DNA of 15,332 nt from the NCBI GenBank assembly GCA_019242385.1, contig JAFAVO010000327.1, forward strand, positions 1 to 15,332, written 5' to 3'. The DNA comes from Gammaproteobacteria bacterium (GTDB lineage: Bacteria; Pseudomonadota; Gammaproteobacteria; Steroidobacterales; Steroidobacteraceae). The translations under genes and the position numbers were made by a program. The notes under the pieces are model-generated. The model made no database searches. It was not told where the DNA came from and saw nothing but the letters and a program-made list of their open reading frames with translations. Positions 12,218 to 15,332 of this stretch are shown piece by piece (the first letter of the stretch is position 1; each line of letters starts with the position of its first letter).

Positions 12218-14353
12218 TCAATCCTGTCCGGCGGTATCGGCGCGCGCCGTCTTCTGCTGCGGCGGCTGCGGGTGCGCCCCGGTGACCATGTCGGCCATGA
12301 CCTGCGCAGCCTGGTCGAGTACGACATCGGCCGCCGCCTCATCCTTCACCTTCTCCAGCTCTTCCATGCTCTTCAGCGGCGGGAGATTCTTCGCCGCGCG
12401 GCGGTTGTTCTCGCGCTCGAGGCGGTCGTGCTCCATGCGCGCCCGCTCCTCGCGCCGCGTCTTGAGATTCAGCGACACCGTGTGCTGCTCGCGCACCGAG
12501 TCGACCGCGGCGATGTCCGACACCAGCCATTTGTAGTCGGGGTCGTGCTGGGCGCGCTCGCCTTCCTCGACGGCGAGCGCCGCCACCGGCGGAGCGGCCA
12601 CCGCGCTCGCTTTGAAGGGCACACCGGCGATGCGGTCCCAGGGGAGCGCCGACTCGAGTGCGCTCTCACCGATCTCCTTGGTGTCGAGCATGGAGGCGAG
12701 CGGCACGTCCGGCTGCACGCCACGGTGCTGCGTGCTCTCGCCGGTCACGCGGTAGAACTTGCCGATGGTGACGGTGAGCTGACCGTTGTCGGTCTTGTCC
12801 GGCGACCAGCGATCGAGCGACACGAGGTTCTGCACCGTGCCCTTGCCGAATGTGGTCTGCCCGAGGATCACGCCCCGGTGATAGTCCTGGATAGCGCCGG
12901 CGAAGATCTCGGACGCGGAGGCACTGAGGCGGTCAACGAGCACCGCGAGCGGGCCGTCGTAGGCCGGGCCGGTCTGCGGGTCATCGAGCACCTCGAGCCT
13001 TCCGGAGGTGTCGCGCAGCTGCACTACCGGGCCATGATCGATGAACAGGCCGGTGAGCGCGGTGGCCTCCGGCAGGTAGCCGCCGCCATCGTTGCGCAGA
13101 TCGAGCACCAGCCCATCGATCTTCTCGGCCTTGAGCTGATTGAGGAGCTTCAGCACGTCGCGCGTGGTGCTGCGGTAGTTCTGATCGCCGGCGTTCTGCG
13201 CGGCGATGTCCTGGTAGAAGCCGGGGACGGTGATGATGCCGATCTTGAGTGTGCGGCCGTTGCGCACCACGTTCTTCACTTCCTTGTGCGCCGCCTGCGC
13301 CTCGAGCGTCACCTTGTTACGCACGAACTCGAGCACCTTTTCGCCGGTTCCGGGCGCCGCGCCCGCGGGCAGCACCTGCAGTCGCACCGTGGTGCCGGCC
13401 TTGCCGCGGATGAGCTGCACGACGTCATCGAGCCGCCAGCCGATCACATCGGTGAAGGGGGCATCGCGCCCCTGCCCGACACCGACGATACGATCGTTGG
13501 TCTTGAGAGTACCGGCGACCGCGGCGGGCCCGCCCTCGAGCACGTTCATGATGGTGACGTAGTCATCGACGAGCTGCAGCGATGCACCGATGCCCTCGTA
13601 GTTGAGGCTCATCTGGATGCGGTATTCCTCCGAGCTGCGCGGTGAGAAGTAGCTCGAGTGCGGATCGAAGGCGCGCGCGTACGCGTTCATCAGGTTCTCG
13701 AACACGTCCTCGCTCGTCACCTGGTCCACGCGGCGCAGCACGCGCTCGTAGCGCTTGCGCAGGATGTCCGCGGCCTCCGGCCAGCTCTTGCCGGTCAGCA
13801 TCAGCGACAGCGCATCGTTCTTGACGCGCTTCCTCCACAGCTCCTCCATCGCCTGCTTGTCGGCGGGCCAGGGCGCGTGGGTGCGGTCGAACTCGAAGGT
13901 CTCGTTCAGCGTCCAGTCCGGCTCGGTCTGCAGCAGGTTGAGCGCCTGCTGCATGCGCTCGCGGTTACGTTGCTGGAACCGGGCGAAGATCAGGTAGGCC
14001 GGATCGATGTTGCCGGTGCGGATCATGTCGCCGAAGCGATAGCGATAGATGTTGAAATCGCTGATATCGCTCGCGAGGAAGTAGCTGCGCTGGCCGTCGA
14101 GGAACTCCAGGTAGCGCTGGTAGACGACGTCCGAGAGCTTGTCGTCGAGCGCGGCGCGGCTGTAATGCTGATCCTCGAGAATGCGGCCGATCTTGCGCGC
14201 GGTGGAGCGCTGGCTGTCGCTCGGAATGATGGCCCCGGGTGGCAGCAGTCCGGTGCTGGCCGGCACCTGCACGGATCCGGCGAGTGCGAGCGCCATGACC
14301 GCCAGAGCGGCGGCAGATATCCATCCTGAGGACCGGCGCAGGAGTAAAGGCAT
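12218..14353 (-). CDS. prc: Periplasmic carboxy-terminal processing protease Prc/Tsp
   Basis: Prc cleaves proteins from their C-terminal ends in the periplasm; in E. coli it degrades ssrA-tagged proteins, the cell-wall hydrolase MepS and part of FtsI. The 711-residue product starts with a signal peptide (LLLRRSSGWISAAALAVMALALAG). Domains in order: N-terminal Tsp domain (about 45-215); PDZ domain (about 245-330, NYEGIGASLQLVDDYVTIMNV then GGPAAVAGTLKTNDRIVGVG); S41 protease core with LVLDLRNDGGGYLPEA; catalytic Ser479 in SASEIFAGA; Lys504 and Gln508 in FGKGTVQ, 25 residues apart as in E. coli Prc; and a basic, Glu-rich C-terminal region (RREERARMEHDRLERENNRR) like that of family members. The ATG at 14353 is chosen because the frame upstream to a GTG at 14428 would put 25 polar residues before the signal peptide. 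Its adaptor NlpI is not in the window. Confidence 0.95.
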   Translation of the reverse strand: MPLLLRRSSGWISAAALAVMALALAGSVQVPASTGLLPPGAIIPSDSQRSTARKIGRILEDQHYSRAALDDKLSDVVYQRYLEFLDGQRSYFLASDISDFNIYRYRFGDMIRTGNIDPAYLIFARFQQRNRERMQQALNLLQTEPDWTLNETFEFDRTHAPWPADKQAMEELWRKRVKNDALSLMLTGKSWPEAADILRKRYERVLRRVDQVTSEDVFENLMNAYARAFDPHSSYFSPRSSEEYRIQMSLNYEGIGASLQLVDDYVTIMNVLEGGPAAVAGTLKTNDRIVGVGQGRDAPFTDVIGWRLDDVVQLIRGKAGTTVRLQVLPAGAAPGTGEKVLEFVRNKVTLEAQAAHKEVKNVVRNGRTLKIGIITVPGFYQDIAAQNAGDQNYRSTTRDVLKLLNQLKAEKIDGLVLDLRNDGGGYLPEATALTGLFIDHGPVVQLRDTSGRLEVLDDPQTGPAYDGPLAVLVDRLSASASEIFAGAIQDYHRGVILGQTTFGKGTVQNLVSLDRWSPDKTDNGQLTVTIGKFYRVTGESTQHRGVQPDVPLASMLDTKEIGESALESALPWDRIAGVPFKASAVAAPPVAALAVEEGERAQHDPDYKWLVSDIAAVDSVREQHTVSLNLKTRREERARMEHDRLERENNRRAAKNLPPLKSMEELEKVKDEAAADVVLDQAAQVMADMVTGAHPQPPQQKTARADTAGQD

Positions 14354-14439
14354 TTTGTAAGGCTCTTGGCTTGGGTAGATTCTTAGAGTAAGGCTAGAGC
14401 GAGCGGTTCGTCTCAGCAAGTACGGCACTCACACCACCT

Positions 14440-14727
14440 ATGCGGCCACTGGCGGCGCTCCTGGCCATTCTGATGGGATCGGCGGTCGCCCTGGCGGCCG
14501 GGCTCCTGCTCACCTGGATCGTGATCCTGTTCCTTCCGGCCGAGCAGGCGCGCTTTGCCCCTGAGCACGCCGCGCTGGTGCGCGCGGTGGTGGTATTCAC
14601 CGCCTTTGCGGCGGTCACGGCGGGAAGCTTTTACGGGGAACAGCGCGAGCGGCGCTGGCGGCTCGCGGCGCATGCGGCCACGCTCGCGATGTTCGCCCTC
14701 GCGGTGTGGCTGTATTGGCCTAAATAA
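14440..14727 (+). CDS. Small three-span membrane protein
   Basis: This 95-residue protein has three clear hydrophobic segments: about 8-32 (LLAILMGSAVALAAGLLLTWIVILF), 46-64 (LVRAVVVFTAFAAVTAGSF) and 75-93 (AAHAATLAMFALAVWLYW). Charged stretches lie between them (EQARFAPEH and YGEQRERRWR). By the positive-inside rule the RERRWR loop should be cytoplasmic. No family is recognised. It is divergent from prc, with 86 bases between the starts. No clear Shine-Dalgarno site precedes the ATG at 14440, and the ATG at 14473 is an alternative that would shorten the first span. It converges on the 14796-15227 gene. Confidence 0.62.
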   Translation: MRPLAALLAILMGSAVALAAGLLLTWIVILFLPAEQARFAPEHAALVRAVVVFTAFAAVTAGSFYGEQRERRWRLAAHAATLAMFALAVWLYWPK

Positions 14728-14766
14728 GACAAGCGTATCGGGAGAATAAGGCAAGTGGGCTCCTAG

Positions 14767-14791
14767 CTGGGCTGTCGACGGTGCAGCCCGG
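14767..14791. terminator. Possible terminator hairpin between convergent small genes
   Basis: CTGGGCTG (14767-14774) pairs with CAGCCCGG (14784-14791), eight pairs including one G-U, around a 9-base loop. It lies in the 68-base gap between the two stops at 14727 and 14796. No T tract is present, so this is weak. Confidence 0.35.
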
Positions 14792-14795
14792 CAAA

Positions 14796-15227
14796 TCAGC
14801 GCGGTCGGCGGACCGGAGCCGGTGCGGCGTCGTCCGCGTCCTCCGCGTCTCCGGTGGGCATGTTGCGCACCAGGCGGATGAAGAGGCGCACCAGCAGCAC
14901 GAGGGCGGCGGGCCCGAGCGCCACCGCCCAGAACACCGCCGATCCGTGCAGGAGGCCGAGGTAGAAATCCTGCAGGAGCGCGAGCGGGCCCGCATGCTGG
15001 TTCTGTCCCTGGATATAGGGTCCTAGAACCCGGTTGCCACCCACCCAGATGAGGAGCGGTACTCCGAGCAGGCCCAGGAGGAGCGCGGCTCCATAGACGA
15101 TGAGCTCGCGGCGCACCCAGGGCGGCAAGCCGCGAGAATCCTCACTCTCCTCGGGCGCGCCGAGCGGGCGGGCGAAGGGGCGTGTGGGGGCCTTGATCGG
15201 CGGCGGACTCGACATCGGTGCGGGCAT
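14796..15227 (-). CDS. Hypothetical two-span membrane protein
   Basis: The 143-residue product has a Pro-rich polar N-terminus (SSPPPIKAPTRPFARPLG), then PWVRRELIVYG leading to a first membrane span (AALLLGLLGVPLLIWVGG). A loop with VLGPYIQGQNQHAGPLALLQDFYLGLLHG follows, then a second span (AVFWAVALGPAALVLLVRLFI) and an acidic then Arg-rich tail (GDAEDADDAAPAPVRRPR). No family recognised. The start is uncertain between ATG 15227 and ATG 15215; neither has a Shine-Dalgarno site. The frame continues upstream to 15293, but that part would lie antisense to the start of the dehydrogenase gene and is not accepted. It is divergent from that gene, with only 12-24 bases between the starts. Confidence 0.6.
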   Translation of the reverse strand: MPAPMSSPPPIKAPTRPFARPLGAPEESEDSRGLPPWVRRELIVYGAALLLGLLGVPLLIWVGGNRVLGPYIQGQNQHAGPLALLQDFYLGLLHGSAVFWAVALGPAALVLLVRLFIRLVRNMPTGDAEDADDAAPAPVRRPR

Positions 15228-15230
15228 AAT
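15225..15230 (+). promoter_or_regulatory. Candidate -10 element for the right-edge dehydrogenase
   Basis: CATAAT matches TATAAT in five of six bases. Initiation would be near 15237, three bases before the ATG at 15240, giving a nearly leaderless message. No good -35 is seen at the proper distance. Confidence 0.3.
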
Positions 15231-15239
15231 ACCGTTGCG

Positions 15240-15332
15240 ATGCAGAAAATAAGAACCGCCGTCGTCGGAGTGGGATATCTCGGACGCTTTCACGCGCAGA
15301 AATATGCCCAGGCCACCGGGTGCGAGCTGGTC
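15240..15332 (+). CDS. Gfo/Idh/MocA-type NAD(P)-dependent dehydrogenase, N-terminal part (cut by right edge)
   Basis: An ATG at 15240 opens a frame of 31 codons that reaches the window end without a stop. It begins MQKIRTAVVGVGYLGRFHAQ: a beta strand followed by the Rossmann-fold motif G10-V-G12-Y-L-G15, then the RFHAQKYAQ helix. The sequence after the glycines (GYLGRFHAQKYA) strongly recalls the Gfo/Idh/MocA sugar dehydrogenases, especially those near lipid A genes (GnnA-type UDP-GlcNAc 3-dehydrogenases). That narrower reading is from memory and needs the rest of the gene. There is no Shine-Dalgarno site. The gene is divergent from the 14796-15227 gene with at most 24 bases between starts. 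Confidence 0.72.
   Translation, partial: MQKIRTAVVGVGYLGRFHAQKYAQATGCELV

Noticed and set aside
12092..13645. A 517-codon plus-strand frame opposite prc
   Set aside because: It overlaps the 3' end of the coiled-coil gene and the strand opposite the catalytic region of prc. The translation is low-complexity and resembles an antisense shadow.
1..15332. Mobile elements, CRISPR arrays, tRNA genes, toxin-antitoxin or defence systems
   Set aside because: I looked for transposase or integrase motifs, regular repeats with spacers, tRNA cloverleaf signatures and paired small genes on both strands and saw none. Composition is even throughout and gene order is typical core genome.

Overview
The window looks like an ordinary chromosomal stretch of a GC-rich gammaproteobacterium. 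The evidence is the order 4.5S RNA-dnaX-ybaB-recR, a tau C-terminal domain of the Escherichia/Pseudomonas type, and genes for oligoribonuclease, PpsA with divergent PpsR, a DUF1249 (YqiB-like) protein and a Prc/Tsp protease. The GC level and small-gene content would suit Nevskiales, Steroidobacterales or Xanthomonadales, but that placement is inference. I see no transposase, integrase, CRISPR array, tRNA or compositionally foreign block.

Layout. Positions 1-1019 (minus strand): the start of a lipoprotein gene that runs off the left edge (1-175), and a multi-pass membrane protein of the COG4705 type (240-1019). Positions 1157-3871 (plus strand): the signal recognition particle 4.5S RNA gene (ffs), then dnaX, ybaB and recR, a replication and recombination cluster. 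Positions 4038-4928: a secreted SYLF/YSC84-domain protein convergent with a small His/Tyr/Asp-rich lipoprotein, with a run of strong hairpins between them. Positions 5113-7055: rsgA (minus) divergent from orn (plus), which overlaps a GFA-family zinc protein. Positions 7092-10395: ppsA (minus) and its regulator ppsR (plus), head to head. Positions 10575-12189: a DUF1249 protein and an unrecognised coiled-coil protein. Positions 12218-14353 (minus): the periplasmic protease Prc. Positions 14440-15332: two small membrane proteins and the first 31 codons of a Gfo/Idh/MocA-type dehydrogenase that runs off the right edge.

How the genes work together. The dnaX-ybaB-recR cluster links the clamp loader, a nucleoid-associated protein and the RecFOR recombination mediator. 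RsgA (30S maturation) and Orn (end-stage RNA decay) share a divergent promoter region. PpsA and PpsR form a metabolic switch between pyruvate and phosphoenolpyruvate; the regulatory Thr two residues before the catalytic His is present in PpsA, so the pair looks functional.

I did not find a convincing new multi-gene system. The items most worth a second look are the 11122-12189 coiled-coil protein, the altered middle segment of the DUF1249 protein, the hairpin run at 4644-4719, and several starts lying just downstream of -10-like hexamers, which may indicate leaderless transcripts. Three real features are easily missed by ordinary ORF calling: the 4.5S RNA and the two genes cut by the window edges.
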